Origin: VAXT01 sp963698015
GTDB lineage: Bacteria > Actinomycetota > Thermoleophilia > Gaiellales > Gaiellaceae
Assembly (NCBI GenBank): GCA_963698015.1
Contig: OY969109.1
Span: forward strand, 310,001 to 374,000
DNA: 64,000 bases
Reading direction: 5' to 3'
The notes below the pieces were generated by a model. That model made no database searches. It saw only the letters and a list, made by a program, of their open reading frames with translations, and had not been told where the DNA came from. Positions 41,612 through 50,203 of this stretch are shown in pieces. The position numbers and the translations under genes were made by a program. Each line of letters opens with the position of its first letter. Position 1 is the first letter of the stretch.

Positions 41612-42502
41612 TCACTCCGCGGGTCCAAGCGGCGGCTGGCGCTCGCGCGAGAGCACGATCCCGGCGGCGATCGCGAGGCCGCCCGCGACCTGCACGGCGG
41701 TCAATCGCTCGTCGAGGAGGAGCAGCGCAATGATCGCCGCGAAAAACGGCTGCAGATTGGCGAAGACCGAGGCGCGCGCCGGCCCGACCCGGTCGATCGC
41801 CGTGAACCAGAGCAGGTTCGTCAGCACGAGCGGGCCGAGCACGGCGAAGGCGAAACCGACCCAGGCGAGCGCGCCGACGTCGAAGCTCTGGTCTCCGAGC
41901 TGCGGCGAGGCGAGCAGCAGGAGCGGAACGGAGACGACGCAGAGGAAGACCGCGCTCAACCGGAACGGCGAGTAGCGGCGCATGAGCGGCGCGACGGCGA
42001 CCGAGTAGCCGCCCCAGGTCGCGGCCCCGAGCACCGCGAGCAAGTCGCCGCCGAGGTTCGCCGAGACGCTCTTCCCGGAGCCTGCCGTGACGAGGATGAC
42101 GCCCGCGAACGAGAGCGCGGCCGCGATCCAGAAGCGCTGCCCGAGCCGCTCGATCCCGACGAGGCGCGAGATCAGCGCCGTGAAGATCGGCAGCGTCCCG
42201 AAGAGGAGCGCCGCCGTCGTCGCGGTCGTCAGGTCGAGCGCGAACACGAAGCTGAGCTGGTTCACGAGCAGCAGGACAACCGCGAGCGCGACGATCGGAA
42301 GGTCTGCGCGAGCGATCCGGAGCGAGCGCTCGCGCGGGAACGTGAGCGCCACGAACACGAGTGCCGCGGCCGTGTAGCGGAGCGACGAGTACGGCAGCGG
42401 GCGCAGGCCGGCATCGAGGATGTACTTCGAGACCGTGAAGTTGAGCGCCCAGATGGTGACGGTCAACAGCAGCATCAGGTCGGCTGCTGACGCCCGGCGC
42501 AC
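41612..42502 (-). CDS. EamA/DMT-family transporter
   Basis: A 296-residue, 10-helix drug/metabolite transporter built from two EamA repeats (about 8-140 and 150-285). Ends of each repeat show PIFTALISRLVGIERLG and LQPFFAAIIALLLLDERL. GTG start 6 bases after TAGGTT (42514-42509), leaderless. Substrate unknown. Confidence 0.88.
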   Translation of the reverse strand: MRRASAADLMLLLTVTIWALNFTVSKYILDAGLRPLPYSSLRYTAAALVFVALTFPRERSLRIARADLPIVALAVVLLLVNQLSFVFALDLTTATTAALLFGTLPIFTALISRLVGIERLGQRFWIAAALSFAGVILVTAGSGKSVSANLGGDLLAVLGAATWGGYSVAVAPLMRRYSPFRLSAVFLCVVSVPLLLLASPQLGDQSFDVGALAWVGFAFAVLGPLVLTNLLWFTAIDRVGPARASVFANLQPFFAAIIALLLLDERLTAVQVAGGLAIAAGIVLSRERQPPLGPAE

Positions 42503-42508
42503 CGACGC

Positions 42509-42526
42509 AACCTAGTCCACTACGCT
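42509..42526. promoter_or_regulatory. Divergent leaderless -10 boxes, EamA / 90-residue protein
   Basis: Minus TAGGTT (42514-42509) is 6 bases from GTG 42502; plus TACGCT (42521-42526) is 7 bases from GTG 42534. Unlike the four symmetric junctions the boxes do not interlock. Confidence 0.45.
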
Positions 42527-42533
42527 TCCGCCC

Positions 42534-42806
42534 GTGGCCGTTCCGACCAGAGACGATGTCGACGCGATCGTCGGTCCGGCGACGCCGCACTTCGCGTACC
42601 AGCTCCGCGCGCGGGTCCTGGAACTGGTCGAGGACCTGCCCGAGAATCACGCGGTGCGGCGCTACGCGGAGGAGAAGGCAGAGCTGCTCGACCGGCTCGG
42701 CCACGCGTCGTCCAAGGCCGAGGACGGGCCGCGCGAGTCGGAGACCCGGCTCGGCTGGGAGCAGATCCCGAGCGCAGCTCCGGCCGACAAGCCGCTGAAA
42801 CGGTGA
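42534..42806 (+). CDS. 90-residue conserved small protein
   Basis: Helical, acidic/basic-mixed protein (TPHFAYQLRARVLELVEDLP, VRRYAEEKAELLDRLGHAS) with an extended tail. No TM helix or Cys. Function unknown. Its stop overlaps the SDR start by 4 bases, so they are co-translated. Confidence 0.65.
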   Translation: MAVPTRDDVDAIVGPATPHFAYQLRARVLELVEDLPENHAVRRYAEEKAELLDRLGHASSKAEDGPRESETRLGWEQIPSAAPADKPLKR

Positions 42807-43540
42807 CCATGCAGGGCGCGACCGTCTTCGTGACGGGCGGGTCGCGGGGGATCGGGAAGGCGATCGCGCTGCGATTCGCCGAGCTCGGCGCTGCGCGCGT
42901 TGCGATCGGCTACCTACGCAACGACCGGGCGGCCGAGGCGACCGCCGAGGAGCTGCGCGCGAAGGGAGCCGAGCCCGTGCTCGTGCGCGGCAACGTCTCG
43001 TCGGAGCGCGTAGCGCGCGAGGTCGCGGAGCTCGGCCCGCTCCAGGCCCTCGTGCACAACGCGGCGACCGGGGTCATCCGCCCCGCGCTCGAGACCGAGG
43101 ACAAGCACTGGGACTGGACGCTCGCCGCGAACGCACGCGCACTGCTCTCGCTCGCCCGTGCCGCGGCGCCTCGGATGCCCGAAGGCAGCTCGATCGTCGG
43201 CATCTCGAGCCTCGGCTCGACGCGCGTGCTTCAGGACTACGTCCTCGTCGGGACGTCCAAGGCCGCCCTCGAGTCCCTCGTCCGATACCTCGCGGTCGAG
43301 CTCGCGCCGCGCGGGATACGGGTGAACGCGGTCTCCGGCGGGGTCGTCGACACCGAAGCGCTCGAGTACTTCCCGTACAAGGAGCAAATGCTCGAGTGGG
43401 GCCAGCAGCGCACGCCCGCGGGCCGGCTCGTCACGGCAAAGGACATCGCGAACGCCGTCGTCTTCCTGTGCTCGCCCGAGGCGGAGATGATCCGCGGCCA
43501 CGTCCTCGTCGTCGACGGCGGCTTCCTGCTCCCGGCGTGA
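42803..43540 (+). CDS. SDR oxidoreductase, FabL-like enoyl-ACP reductase
   Basis: A 245-residue short-chain dehydrogenase. Cofactor loop VTGGSRGIGKAIAL, NAAT structural motif in HNAATG, and catalytic SSLGSTRVLQDYVLVGTSKA. The SSxxSxRVLxxYxxVGxSKA spacing resembles FabL-type enoyl-ACP reductases rather than classical FabG; so a role in fatty acid elongation is possible. A generic SDR is the alternative. Confidence 0.85.
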   Translation: MTMQGATVFVTGGSRGIGKAIALRFAELGAARVAIGYLRNDRAAEATAEELRAKGAEPVLVRGNVSSERVAREVAELGPLQALVHNAATGVIRPALETEDKHWDWTLAANARALLSLARAAAPRMPEGSSIVGISSLGSTRVLQDYVLVGTSKAALESLVRYLAVELAPRGIRVNAVSGGVVDTEALEYFPYKEQMLEWGQQRTPAGRLVTAKDIANAVVFLCSPEAEMIRGHVLVVDGGFLLPA

Positions 43541-43560
43541 ACACGGCCTCACGCCGCTTT

Positions 43561-43583
43561 CCTTGTAACACTCTGTTACAAGG
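43561..43583. promoter_or_regulatory. Perfect 9-bp dyad, TetR-type operator candidate
   Basis: CCTTGTAAC (43561-43569), 5-base centre, GTTACAAGG (43575-43583). The TGTAAC-N5-GTTACA core is typical of TetR-family operators. It overlaps the ribosome-binding site of the methyltransferase (AAGGAGAGG). It is AT-rich against its surroundings. It could alternatively act as an RNA hairpin hiding the ribosome-binding site. No TetR gene is in the window. Confidence 0.55.
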
Positions 43584-43589
43584 AGAGGT

Positions 43590-44243
43590 GTGGAGCCGAC
43601 CGACCAGAACCGCCGCGCCTGGGACGAGATCCACCGCAGCCGGACACGGACCGCGTCCGACCAGCTGCGGATCCCGACGCAGATCCTCGAGCTCATTCCC
43701 GACGTCGAGGGAAAGCACGTCCTCCACCTGCAGTGCGCCACGGGTGAGGCGACGGCGCAGCTCGTGGAGCTCGGCGCGCTCGTGACGGCGGTCGACGTGT
43801 CCGCCGAGGAGATCGAGATCGCCCGCGAGCGAGCGCCGGACGTCGCCTACTACCACGCGGACGTCCACGAGCTGCCGCTCGAGCTTCACCGCAGCCGCTT
43901 CGACCTCGTCTTCACCGGCGGAGACGTGCTCAGCTCGATCCGCGATCTCGACCAGTGGCTGGCCGGCATCACGACGGCGCTGAAACAGGGCGGCACGCTA
44001 CTCCTGTACGACAGCCATCCCGTGACCGAGCGCGTCGACCCGCTCGGCCATTGGCGGGACAACTACTTCGAGATCTCCGACGAGCGCGAGCGCGGCTGGC
44101 GCCTCGAGGAGGTCGTCAACGCCGTGATCGGAGCCGGATTGCGCGTGACGAGACTGGCCGAGTTCCAGACGCTCTTCAAGGGGCTCCAGCGCGACCGGCG
44201 CGTGCCGTGGAACTTCGCGCTCCTCGCCGAGAAGCGCGACTAG
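43590..44243 (+). CDS. Class I SAM-dependent methyltransferase
   Basis: A 217-residue protein with SAM motif I VLHLQCATGEATAQLVELGA, where family members usually have GxGxG and here QCATG, motif II VTAVDVSAEEIEIAR and motif III RFDLVFTGGDVL. Substrate unknown. GTG start with AGGAGAGG and the palindrome immediately upstream. Confidence 0.82.
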   Translation: MEPTDQNRRAWDEIHRSRTRTASDQLRIPTQILELIPDVEGKHVLHLQCATGEATAQLVELGALVTAVDVSAEEIEIARERAPDVAYYHADVHELPLELHRSRFDLVFTGGDVLSSIRDLDQWLAGITTALKQGGTLLLYDSHPVTERVDPLGHWRDNYFEISDERERGWRLEEVVNAVIGAGLRVTRLAEFQTLFKGLQRDRRVPWNFALLAEKRD

Positions 44244-44250
44244 CGGGCGC

Positions 44251-44673
44251 GTGACGATCCGCGAAGCCACGCAGGGCGACGCAGCGGCCGTCGCCGCGCT
44301 CCTCGGCGAGCTCGGCTACCCGTCCTCACCAGCCCAGGCCGCCGAGCGGATCGGGCGGATCGCGGCCGACCCGTCGACGTGCGTGCTCGTCGCCGAGGTC
44401 GATTCGGAGCTCGCTGGCGTCGGCGCGCTGCACGTGCAGAACCTCGTCGAGCGCGACGAGCCCGGCTGTGAGGTCGCGGGGCTCGTCGTCGGTCACCGCT
44501 TCCGCCGCCACGGGATCGGCGAGCTGCTGATGCAGGCCCTGGAGGACGAAGCGCGCCGACGCGGCGGGAAGGTCATGGTCCTGAACACCGCCCACCGCCG
44601 GGCCGACGCGCACGCGTTCTACGAAGCGCTCGGCTACGACCACACGGGCCGCCGCTACGGCAAGAAGCTTTAA
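44251..44673 (+). CDS. GNAT N-acetyltransferase
   Basis: A 140-residue GNAT: MTIREATQGDAAAVAALLGE start, core VAGLVVGHRFRRHGIGELLM (acetyl-CoA R/Q-x-x-G-x-G loop) and terminal ADAHAFYEALGYDHTG. Acetyl acceptor unknown. Begins 7 bases after the methyltransferase stop, in the same operon. Confidence 0.88.
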   Translation: MTIREATQGDAAAVAALLGELGYPSSPAQAAERIGRIAADPSTCVLVAEVDSELAGVGALHVQNLVERDEPGCEVAGLVVGHRFRRHGIGELLMQALEDEARRRGGKVMVLNTAHRRADAHAFYEALGYDHTGRRYGKKL

Positions 44674-44680
44674 GCGCCGT

Positions 44681-44849
44681 CGGAGAGCACGACGAGTATC
44701 CGCCGGAGCCGGGCTTTGCCCGGCGGGAGGCTCACCACGACAAGAACCGCCGGGACCCCGATGACCTAAGGCGGCTCCTGAGACCCTCGAACCGCGTACC
44801 CGCCCGCAAGGAGGGGGCACACGGGGGAACCAGGGGTTCCTCCGTGAAG
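44681..44849. repeat. 168-bp duplicated element, copy 1
   Basis: Shares with 45326-45493 a 46-base identical block (44804-44849), a 30-base block around the hairpin GCCGGGC-TTT-GCCCGGC (about 44700-44731) and the outer CGGAGAGCACG. At 44818-44846 lies a strong hairpin CACGGGGGAACC/GGTTCCTCCGTG. It fills the gap between the convergent GNAT and VOC stops. No ORF. Confidence 0.75.
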
Positions 44850-44859
44850 CCGAGCGAAG

Positions 44860-45240
44860 CTACGGCGTCTCCTCCACGATCATCAGGCCGTTGCCGTCTC
44901 CGTCGCGGAACATGAAGAGCAGCGGCACGGTCCCGTCGCCGCCCATCAGCTCATCGTCGACCTCGACGCCCTTTGCCTTCAGCTCCGTGTAGTCCGCCCT
45001 CGGGTCCGGCGAGCTGAGCGCGATCCCGGTCTCGCGGCCGGGCTGGTACTCGCCCATCCCGCGGGAGAGCGCGATCGCCGCCCCGCCGCCAGGCGGCGTG
45101 ACCTCGACCCAGCGGTCGCCCTCACCGTAGGGCTGATCCGCGCTGAGCGTGAAGCCGAGCTTGTCCGTGTAGAAGGCGATCGCCGCGTCCTGGTCGGACA
45201 CCGGGATGATCACCCTGCCGAGTTGAGAGATGCCTGGCAC
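44860..45240 (-). CDS. VOC-superfamily (glyoxalase-like) protein
   Basis: A 126-residue protein with one VOC domain: LGRVIIPVSDQDAAIAFYTD start, WVEVTPPGGGAAIAL middle and LLFMFRDGDGNGLMIVEETP end. The first position that is often His in VOC enzymes is not obvious, so metal binding is doubtful. Strong Shine-Dalgarno AAGGAGG. It is bracketed by the two copies of the 168-bp element, like a cassette. Confidence 0.82.
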   Translation of the reverse strand: MPGISQLGRVIIPVSDQDAAIAFYTDKLGFTLSADQPYGEGDRWVEVTPPGGGAAIALSRGMGEYQPGRETGIALSSPDPRADYTELKAKGVEVDDELMGGDGTVPLLFMFRDGDGNGLMIVEETP

Positions 45241-45325
45241 GTTGCCTCCTTGTCGGTGGGTCGATCGCTAAGACGACCTTAGCGGCGAGAACTCATCGCT
45301 CACGACCAATGGTCCTGAACGCTCT

Positions 45326-45493
45326 CGGAGAGCACGTGAATGGCCGCCGGAGCCGGGCTTTGCCCGGCGGGAGGCCCACAACGACATGAACGGTCGCAGC
45401 AACGCTCCCATCCGGCGGCTCCTGAAACGCGGCTCCTACGCCTCCGTCCGCAAGGAGGGGGCACACGGGGGAACCAGGGGTTCCTCCGTGAAG
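45326..45493. repeat. 168-bp duplicated element, copy 2
   Basis: Direct-repeat partner of 44681-44849 in the same orientation. It starts 2 bases beyond the M32 carboxypeptidase stop. On the minus strand it therefore begins with the CACGGAGGAACC-CCT-GGTTCCCCCGTG hairpin, suggesting a terminator-like 3' module. The interior between conserved blocks has diverged by substitution, so the duplication is not recent. Confidence 0.75.
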
Positions 45494-45494
45494 G

Positions 45495-47030
45495 TCAGGC
45501 GGGTACGCCCGCCGGAACCGGCAGGCCGTAAATCTCGCCGAGCTTCGACTTGAGGTACCGGATGTACGGCCCCGGGTCCATCCCGCCGCCCGTGATCCGC
45601 TCCAGCATCTCCTTCGACGTGTACTTCCGCCCGTGCCGGTGCAGGTTCTCGCGGAGCCAGCCGGACAGGTCGCCGAACTCGCCCTGCTCGAACTGCGCAT
45701 CGAGGTCGGACAGCTCGCTGCGAGCCTTGTCCCAGAGCTGGACGGAGATCACGTTGCCGAGCGAGTAGGTGGGGAAGTACCCGAAGGCGCCGCCCGACCA
45801 GTGGACGTCCTGCAGCACGCCGTGGGCGTCGTCGGGCACGTCGATCTCGAGGTAGTCCGCCATCCGCGCGTTCCACGCCTCGGGCAGGTCCTCGAGCGAC
45901 AGGTCGCCCGCGAGGATCTCCTGCTCGAGCTCGAAGCGCAGGATGATGTGCAGGTTGTACGTCGCCTCGTCCGCCTCGACCCGAATCAGCGACGGCTCGA
46001 CCTTGTTGATCGCGCCGTAGTACGTCTCCAGCTCGACATCCCCGAACTGGGCGGGGAAGGCGGCCTGCAGCTGCGGGAAGAAGAAGCGCCAGGCCGGGAG
46101 TCCGCGGCCGACGAGGTTCTCCCACATGCGGCTCTGCGACTCGTGGAGGCTCATCGACGTCACGGACGCGAGCGGCGTGCGCTCGTACGCCGGGTCGACA
46201 CCCGCCTCGTAGAACCCGTGGCCGAACTCGTGGACCGATGCGAAGAGGCTGACCGCGAGGTCGGTCTCGTCGTACCGCGTCGTCAGCCGGATGTCCTTCG
46301 TGCCCGCGCTCATCGCGAAGGGGTGCACCGTCGGATCGAGCCGCCAGCTCTCGTGGTCGAAGCCCATTCGCTCGAGCACCTTGAGCGAGAACGCGCGCTG
46401 CTGCTCGATCGGGAAGTCGCCGCGCAGCGACGAGTCGTCCACGCGGTCGGCGTTCTCTCCGATCTGCGCGATCAGCGGCACCAGCTCCCGCTTCAGCTCG
46501 TCGAAGACCGTGCGCACCTCGTCGGCGGTCAGGCCCTCGTCGAAGTCGTCGAGCAAGACGTCGTAGGCGGAATCGAAGCCCATGCCGTCGAAGCAGTCGA
46601 TGTAGCGGTGCGTGAGCTCGACGTTCTTCTTCAGGAAGGGCAGGAAGATCGAGAAGTCCGACTTCTCGCGCGCCTCGATCCAGGCCGGGAGGGCGTTCGC
46701 GCCGGTCCGGGTCATCTCGGCGCGCAGCTCGGCGGGCACCCGCTTCGCCTTGCTGTAGTCGCGCCGCGCGATGCGGATCAGGCTCGCCTCGTCGGAGTCG
46801 TATCCCGCGCTCTCCTCGTAGTCGCGCAGCTCGTCGAGCAGGCGGCCGATCTCGTCGTCGATGAAGAGCTCGTGCGTGAACCGATCGAGCGTGCTCAGCT
46901 GCTCTGCGCGCAGCTCCGCGCCTCTCGGCGGCATCTTCGTATGCTGGTCCCAGCCCAGGATCGCCTGCGCCATCCGCAGGTCGTGGATCGTCGCCAGCCG
47001 GTTTCTGAGCTCTTCATAGGTCTGCGTCAC
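45495..47030 (-). CDS. M32-family metallo-carboxypeptidase
   Basis: A 511-residue zinc carboxypeptidase of the Taq/Pfu type. Active site VHEFGHGFYEAG (HEFGH zinc site with catalytic Glu), then LHESQSRMWENLVGR containing the third ligand. N-terminus AQAILGWDQHTKMPPRGAEL is family-typical. Cytosolic, no signal peptide. Confidence 0.95.
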   Translation of the reverse strand: MTQTYEELRNRLATIHDLRMAQAILGWDQHTKMPPRGAELRAEQLSTLDRFTHELFIDDEIGRLLDELRDYEESAGYDSDEASLIRIARRDYSKAKRVPAELRAEMTRTGANALPAWIEAREKSDFSIFLPFLKKNVELTHRYIDCFDGMGFDSAYDVLLDDFDEGLTADEVRTVFDELKRELVPLIAQIGENADRVDDSSLRGDFPIEQQRAFSLKVLERMGFDHESWRLDPTVHPFAMSAGTKDIRLTTRYDETDLAVSLFASVHEFGHGFYEAGVDPAYERTPLASVTSMSLHESQSRMWENLVGRGLPAWRFFFPQLQAAFPAQFGDVELETYYGAINKVEPSLIRVEADEATYNLHIILRFELEQEILAGDLSLEDLPEAWNARMADYLEIDVPDDAHGVLQDVHWSGGAFGYFPTYSLGNVISVQLWDKARSELSDLDAQFEQGEFGDLSGWLRENLHRHGRKYTSKEMLERITGGGMDPGPYIRYLKSKLGEIYGLPVPAGVPA

Positions 47031-47068
47031 TTGAGGTGCCTCCCCGGGCAGTTGCTTGCGGCTGGAGC

Positions 47069-48280
47069 CTACTTGAGGACTTGCTCCGTGTAGACGCCCT
47101 CAGGGTTCCACAGGAGGAAGCCCCGGGTCTTGAAGCTGCGTGCAGCGGCGACCTGCGCACGAACGTCCGCCGGCGCGGGGTGCGCGCTCGTGAGCGAGAA
47201 GTCCTCGAGCCAGGGGATCAGCTGCGCCTTACGCCCGAGCATGGCGTTCTGGAAGTCGCGGAGCGAGAAGGCGACCGTCTGTCCCGGCGCCGCGCTCGGA
47301 TCGGGCAGGTTGAACTCGCCCGCGTTGTAGTGCGACGGGTAGACCATCGGATAGACGGCGTCGACGTACTTCGCCAGCCGCCTGGGCACCTGGCCGATCC
47401 CGAGGTCGTGGGTGGCCGAGAGGCCGAAGACGTCGACGGAGACGCGCACGCCGAGCGGATGGAGCCGGCGCGCGGCGTAGTGGGCGAAGCGCGCGATCGT
47501 CCAGCCCATCGGCTCGGACGTCCTGTGCGGGAAGACGGCGCTCTCGATCGGGCCGTCGCTGGGGAAGCGCACGTAGTCGAACTGGATCTCGTCGAAGCCC
47601 GCCCGCGCCGCCGCCTCGCCGATCCCGACCACGTACCTCCAGACCCGCTCGTCGTATGGGTTCGCCCAGCCGAGGCCCGCATTGTTGACCCAGACCGAGC
47701 CGTCGCTGTGCTGGATCGCGAGGTCCGGGCGGGCCGCGGTCAGCGTCGGGTCCTCGAAGACGACGACGCGGCCGATCAGGTAGACGCCGGCTGCGCGCGC
47801 CTGACGGGCGACGGCCGTGGCCTTGTAGTACGGCTGCGACGCGCCGATCCGTCGCGCGAGCGTGTCCGCGGGCATGAGGAAGCCGACCTTGCCGGTCTCG
47901 TCCTTGACGTCGAGCTCGAGCGCGGTCAGGGCGGGGATCGCGAGGTACTCGGCGAGCTTCCCCCGCTCGTTCGCGAGCGACATCGTGACGTGGACGCCCC
48001 GCACCTCGGCCGGAAGCGGCGTCCGCTGAACCGCCTGCCCATGGGATTTCGCCGTCTTCGCCTCGGTTGCGTCTCTACTGGACCCGTGACCGGCGACGAC
48101 CGTCGCCCCGAGGGCGACGAGCGCCGCGACGACGATCAGCACGACGAGTGCGGCGGTCCGTCGCAGCCAATACCGATGCTTGCGCGCCTGTGCCCGCCGC
48201 TGTCGATAGCGCTCGTTTGGGTCGCGGGACTCGGGCAAGAGTGTGGAAAACCTAGGTGGCCCTCCTCGGTCGCGCAACAA
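47069..48280 (-). CDS. Membrane-anchored DUF4015 putative glycoside hydrolase
   Basis: A 403-residue protein. A basic cytosolic N-terminus (RYRQRRAQARKHRYWLRR) and one TM helix (about 42-64) precede a TIM-barrel-like domain. It has EVRGVHVTMSLANERGKL, ELDVKDETGKVGF, GFDEIQFDYVRFPSDG (conserved acidic strand) and VDAVYPMVYPSHY. Related to GHL10/DUF4015 proteins, probably acting on cell-surface polysaccharide. TTG start at 48280 is uncertain. Confidence 0.85.
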   Translation of the reverse strand: MLRDRGGPPRFSTLLPESRDPNERYRQRRAQARKHRYWLRRTAALVVLIVVAALVALGATVVAGHGSSRDATEAKTAKSHGQAVQRTPLPAEVRGVHVTMSLANERGKLAEYLAIPALTALELDVKDETGKVGFLMPADTLARRIGASQPYYKATAVARQARAAGVYLIGRVVVFEDPTLTAARPDLAIQHSDGSVWVNNAGLGWANPYDERVWRYVVGIGEAAARAGFDEIQFDYVRFPSDGPIESAVFPHRTSEPMGWTIARFAHYAARRLHPLGVRVSVDVFGLSATHDLGIGQVPRRLAKYVDAVYPMVYPSHYNAGEFNLPDPSAAPGQTVAFSLRDFQNAMLGRKAQLIPWLEDFSLTSAHPAPADVRAQVAAARSFKTRGFLLWNPEGVYTEQVLK

Positions 48281-48364
48281 ATCGCCACTCGTCGCGGACC
48301 TCGGAATCCAGCGCAGCGACGATTGACGCCTGCGTGAACCGGATCAGGAAGAAGCGCCGGTAGC

Positions 48365-49285
48365 TCAACGGCCGTCCGCGCCGAACAGCCGATTCATCGT
48401 GTCGGAGGCGACGTAGCCCGCCATCTTCGGGTTCTCCTGCAGGCGCCGCAGCGAGTAGCGGTACCAGTGCTCGCCGTACGGGACGTAGATCCGCAGGCGG
48501 TGCCCGTCCCGTACGAGCTTGCCCGCCGCGATTTCGCGCACCCCGAGCAGCATCTGGAACTCGTACTCTTCGCGGGCCAGCCCACGCTCGGCGACGAGCC
48601 GCTTCCCCTCCTCGATGAGGAACTCGTCGTGGGTCGCGATCGCCACATACGAGCCAACCTGGAGCAGCTCATGGAGGCAGTGAACGAAGTTCTGCTGCAC
48701 CTGGTCGTGGTCGGGGTAGGCGATCAGCGGCGGCTCGACGTAAATGCCTTTGCAGAGCCGGACGTTCGGCTGCAGCGGCGCAAGTGCGTGGATGTCGCGG
48801 ATCGTCCGCCGAAGGTAGGCCTGCAGGACGATGCCGACGTTGTCGAGGCCCTCGGCGCGCAGCTCCCGGTACAGCTCGAGCGTGTCCGAGGTCGTGCTCG
48901 AGTCCTCCATGTCGATCCGGACGAAGTTGCCGCTCTCCGCGGCATGACGGACGACCTTGAAGAGGTTCGCGCGGCAGAGCTCGTAGGCGAGGTCGAGGCC
49001 GAGCGCGGTCAGCTTGATGCTGACATTCGAGTCGAGGCGCTCCCGCTCGATCGCCTCGAACACGTCGTGGTACGCGCGCACGATGTCGAGCGTCTCGCGT
49101 CGGCTAGTCGCCTCCTCGCCGAGGACGTCGACCGTCGCCATCTTCCCGTCCGCGTTGAGCTCCCGCACGACCCGGACGGCGTCGGCGATCGTCGTCCCGG
49201 CGATGTAGCGGTCTGAGATCCGGCGGACGAAGGAACGCGGCATTGCCGGCAACACGCGGACGATGGCTCGATCGAGCTTTGCCAC
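48365..49285 (-). CDS. putB: Proline dehydrogenase
   Basis: A 306-residue FAD enzyme oxidising proline to P5C, the monofunctional PutB type. Motifs: VSIKLTALGLDL, FVRIDMEDSSTTSDTLELY, NVGIVLQAYLRRT, RLCKGIYVEPPLIAY, YVAIATHDEFLI and EFQMLLGVRE. C-terminal RIYVPYGEHWYRYSLRRL. GTG start with GATTAT about 9 bases upstream. The P5C dehydrogenase gene is not adjacent. Confidence 0.94.
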   Translation of the reverse strand: MAKLDRAIVRVLPAMPRSFVRRISDRYIAGTTIADAVRVVRELNADGKMATVDVLGEEATSRRETLDIVRAYHDVFEAIERERLDSNVSIKLTALGLDLAYELCRANLFKVVRHAAESGNFVRIDMEDSSTTSDTLELYRELRAEGLDNVGIVLQAYLRRTIRDIHALAPLQPNVRLCKGIYVEPPLIAYPDHDQVQQNFVHCLHELLQVGSYVAIATHDEFLIEEGKRLVAERGLAREEYEFQMLLGVREIAAGKLVRDGHRLRIYVPYGEHWYRYSLRRLQENPKMAGYVASDTMNRLFGADGR

Positions 49286-49355
49286 AGCGCGAGGATAATC
49301 CGACGAGCCTTGACCGAATCACCGGCCGGGCGGTGCGAACCTCGATTGGAGGGCC

Positions 49356-49384
49356 TTGACGTAGTGACCCGCTGGACGCAAGAT
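49356..49384 (+). promoter_or_regulatory. Putative promoter of the Mau-like cluster
   Basis: TTGACG (49356-49361), 17-base spacer, CAAGAT (49379-49384), then a 26-base leader with GGGGGAG before the first gene. The best sigma70-type match in front of the cluster. Confidence 0.5.
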
Positions 49385-49410
49385 CAAGAGCCGATCGAGG
49401 GGGAGAGTCT

Positions 49411-50031
49411 CTGACAGCTGCAGTCACTTACTTCGTGTTCCGCACGGGCCTGGGGGCTGTCTGCCTCCTCGCGGGGGTCGAGAAGGTCCAGGCGCCCGGT
49501 GAGTTCTTCGAAGGAGTGCGCCAGTACCGGCTCGTGCCGCCCCGTTTCGCGCCGATCGTCGGCGGTGCGCTGATCGCAGCCGAGATCGGTCTCGGCGTGC
49601 TGCTCGTCACCGGTCTCGTCCCTGCTCTCGCAGCGCTCGGCGCAATCGTGCTCTTCAGCATCTTCGCCGCTGCGCTGGCCGTGAGCCTCGCGAGGTCGAA
49701 CACGGCTCCGTGCCACTGCTTCGGCGCCTCCGACGTCGAGAAGATCTCGCCCGTGGCGCTCGTCCGCGCGCTCGCGCTCGCCGGGGTTGCAGCCGCCGTC
49801 CTCGTGTTCGCGCTCCAGGACACCGCGTCGATCGGCCGGCACGAGCTGCTGGCCGCGCTCCTGATGACCGCCGCGTTCGTGGCGATCACGCGCCTCTCCG
49901 GCCTGTTCCCGCTCGCCTGGTCGTTCCTGCGGCAGAAGGCGTCCATGCATCCGACCCCGACGCGGCGCGTCAGCTTCCGGCACCAGCCGCTCGACGTTCC
50001 CTTCTACCCGCGAGAGGAGAGCACGCGCTGA
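49411..50031 (+). CDS. MauE/DoxX-like four-helix redox membrane protein
   Basis: About 206 residues if started at CTG 49411 (Shine-Dalgarno GGGGGAG 5-7 bases upstream) or 198 from GTG 49435, which lacks one. Four helices; first helix RTGLGAVCLLAGVEKVQAPG matches MauE/DoxX openings. A CHC motif (NTAPCHCFGAS) follows the third helix, resembling the Cys found in MauE and VKOR-like DoxX proteins that hand over electrons for disulfide chemistry. First gene of the cluster ending with two Cys-rich exported proteins. Confidence 0.75.
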   Translation: MTAAVTYFVFRTGLGAVCLLAGVEKVQAPGEFFEGVRQYRLVPPRFAPIVGGALIAAEIGLGVLLVTGLVPALAALGAIVLFSIFAAALAVSLARSNTAPCHCFGASDVEKISPVALVRALALAGVAAAVLVFALQDTASIGRHELLAALLMTAAFVAITRLSGLFPLAWSFLRQKASMHPTPTRRVSFRHQPLDVPFYPREESTR

Positions 50032-50203
50032 AACGACGAGCCACGGATAAGGGATGCGCGTTCCTCGGGCGCCGCTGCGGGCGCGGGGCCGGAGGGCACA
50101 GTATTCGCAATACGGGCCCGGAGAGCACCGTGTTCGCAGCGGCGGCAGGCGGCGGCGGAGGCCGGCTCCGCCGGCCGGGAGCCGTCGCCGGCGAGGAATG
50201 CGC
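50032..50203 (+). other. 172-base gap with two hairpins between MauE-like and MauD-like genes
   Basis: No ORF of its own. Contains GTATT-CGC-AATAC within an outer GGGC/GCCC (50094-50119) and GGCCGGC-TCC-GCCGGCC (50160-50176). The next gene's ribosome-binding site GAGGA follows at 50193. Could be a processing or partial-termination site. Confidence 0.4.

Noticed and set aside
41225..42490. Plus-strand 421-codon open frame across the toxin-antitoxin and EamA genes
   Set aside because: Antisense shadow of well-supported genes, low-complexity Arg/Glu product with no domain.
45440..45493. CGGGGGAACC...TCCGTGAAG resembling part of a c-di-AMP (ydaO) riboswitch
   Set aside because: The rest of the ydaO fold is missing and neither copy precedes a gene in the right orientation.
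44681..45493. VOC gene plus repeats as an integron cassette with attC sites
   Set aside because: No GTTRRRY/RYYYAAC core sites and no integrase; repeats are 168 bp with different structure.
49311..49347. Third copy of the box-plus-hairpin element upstream of the Mau-like cluster
   Set aside because: Only a short CCGGTGATT-CGG match on the minus strand, without GAACTTCG spacing or following hairpin.
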